Below are positions 63,572 through 64,000 of a stretch of 64,000 nt of DNA, one piece after another. The position numbers and the translations under genes were made by a program. The number at the start of each line of letters is the position of its first letter. Positions within the stretch are counted from its first letter, which is position 1. This DNA comes from Dyadobacter koreensis (GTDB lineage Bacteria; Bacteroidota; Bacteroidia; Cytophagales; Spirosomataceae), in assembly GCF_900108855.1 (NCBI RefSeq), contig NZ_FNXY01000007.1:248001-312000 (forward strand), written 5' to 3'. Below the pieces are notes generated by a model, which did not search any database, had not been told where the DNA came from, and saw only the letters and a program-made list of their open reading frames with translations.

Positions 63572-64000
63572 TCAGAGTTTACTTTGAAGCTCTTCGTAAC
63601 CAATAGAGTAATAACGACCGGTTAATTTGATTTGTCCAATTATACCGTCTGAATTGAAGGCATAGGTTAAGTAACTTAATGAATTACCCTTTGGCGTCAA
63701 TGCCCACGACTCTTTTAACAATCGAATCACCGCAGCCCTATCAGGTTTTAATCCACTTTTCATCATCATATTTATGACATCATTTGGAGTAAAGTGTAGT
63801 TCTTCAACACCAGCTGTTTCCATAATTTCCTTCATATAAAGTAAGACTTCTACCTCTAATCTACTCCTGTTTGCATTCATTATCCTTTCCAAGGCCGCTG
63901 TACGATACATGGATGGATCAAACCACATCCGGCCAAGCTTTTTTTGCACAGACAGTTGCCTATTATTTATAAAATTTAGAAAGGCAGGGATTTCCTTGAT
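63572..64000 (-). CDS. primase/helicase-like protein (DUF5906-type), C-terminal part
   Basis: Open to the window edge, so the 5' end is missing. The visible 142 residues start IKEIPAFLNFINNRQLSV and continue KKLGRMWFDPSMYRTAAL and ERIMNANRSRLEVEV. The IPAFLxFxxNR...RMWFxPxxYRTxAL pattern resembles the post-helicase region of Bacteroidota plasmid/phage-satellite primase-helicases. The C-terminal 60 residues (DRAAVIRLLKESWAL, GRYYSIGYEELQSKL) look like a winged-helix. An internal GTG at 63949 is not a likely start. Confidence 0.6.
   Translation of the reverse strand: MKEIPAFLNFINNRQLSVQKKLGRMWFDPSMYRTAALERIMNANRSRLEVEVLLYMKEIMETAGVEELHFTPNDVINMMMKSGLKPDRAAVIRLLKESWALTPKGNSLSYLTYAFNSDGIIGQIKLTGRYYSIGYEELQSKL

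Noticed and set aside
63362..63575. CRISPR array
   Set aside because: The TCATCAA units are only 7 bases, irregularly spaced and in both orientations, with no spacer structure or cas genes.
1..64000. tRNA or rRNA genes
   Set aside because: No cloverleaf with a recognisable T-loop or rRNA signature was found by eye; a covariance search would be needed to exclude weak cases.

Overview
The window looks like chromosome of a Bacteroidota bacterium, most likely Cytophagales (Dyadobacter/Spirosoma-like). The evidence is SusC/SusD pairs, LytS/LytTR two-component pairs, S41 peptidases, carboxypeptidase-regulatory-domain TonB receptors, RhuM-Fic and Bacteroidota-type mobilisation genes. No rRNA, tRNA or CRISPR array was recognised by eye. 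Moderate-GC core-like segments alternate with clearly AT-rich accessory blocks, and the window is unusually rich in broken genes.

Layout. 1-900: decayed SusC fragment. 925-11856 (minus): a SusC-SusD operon continuing into two DoxX-like membrane proteins, a c-type cytochrome, a Tat-exported sulfite-oxidase-family molybdoenzyme and a CrtI-like FAD oxidoreductase. 12198-13562: an IS3-family element carrying GC-rich micro-insertions, abutting the end of an IS481-type element. 13739-21289 (plus): TonB receptor, LytS kinase, LytTR regulator, DUF3500 lipoprotein, HupE/UreJ-like membrane protein and ECF sigma factor. Matching tandem direct repeats with 21-bp spacing precede the receptor and the DUF3500 gene and are probably LytTR operators. 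21750-31580: two S41 peptidases and a second LytTR/LytS pair, interrupted by an AT-rich block (23883-27623) holding two defence-like genes with attC-like hairpin cassette ends.

31573-39326 is a gene graveyard. It holds a serine hydrolase, a siderophore receptor, a subtilase scrap and a RhuM-Fic gene, all broken, plus an intact IS481 element and a lipoprotein with a C-terminal PBCV-adaptor-like motif. 39525-43868 (plus) is a tight five-gene AT-rich operon of mostly unrecognised proteins centred on a papain-like cysteine protease. It is the best candidate here for an undescribed system.

44052-56544 (minus) is a defence island: WYL regulator, AAA ATPase, possible PLD-like partner, HsdM, HsdS, HsdR, a DUF262/DUF1524 (GmrSD-like) protein and a small protein. 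The first three genes overlap each other. 56729-57936 holds two XRE regulators and a lipoprotein. 58163-60333 is a PIN-like coiled-coil membrane protein broken by a frameshift. 60867-64000 is part of a mobilisable or plasmid-like element: MobC-like, ParA-like, two small proteins, a TCATCAA repeat cluster and the end of a primase-like gene.

All calls come from reading motifs and reading frames by eye; no database search was run.
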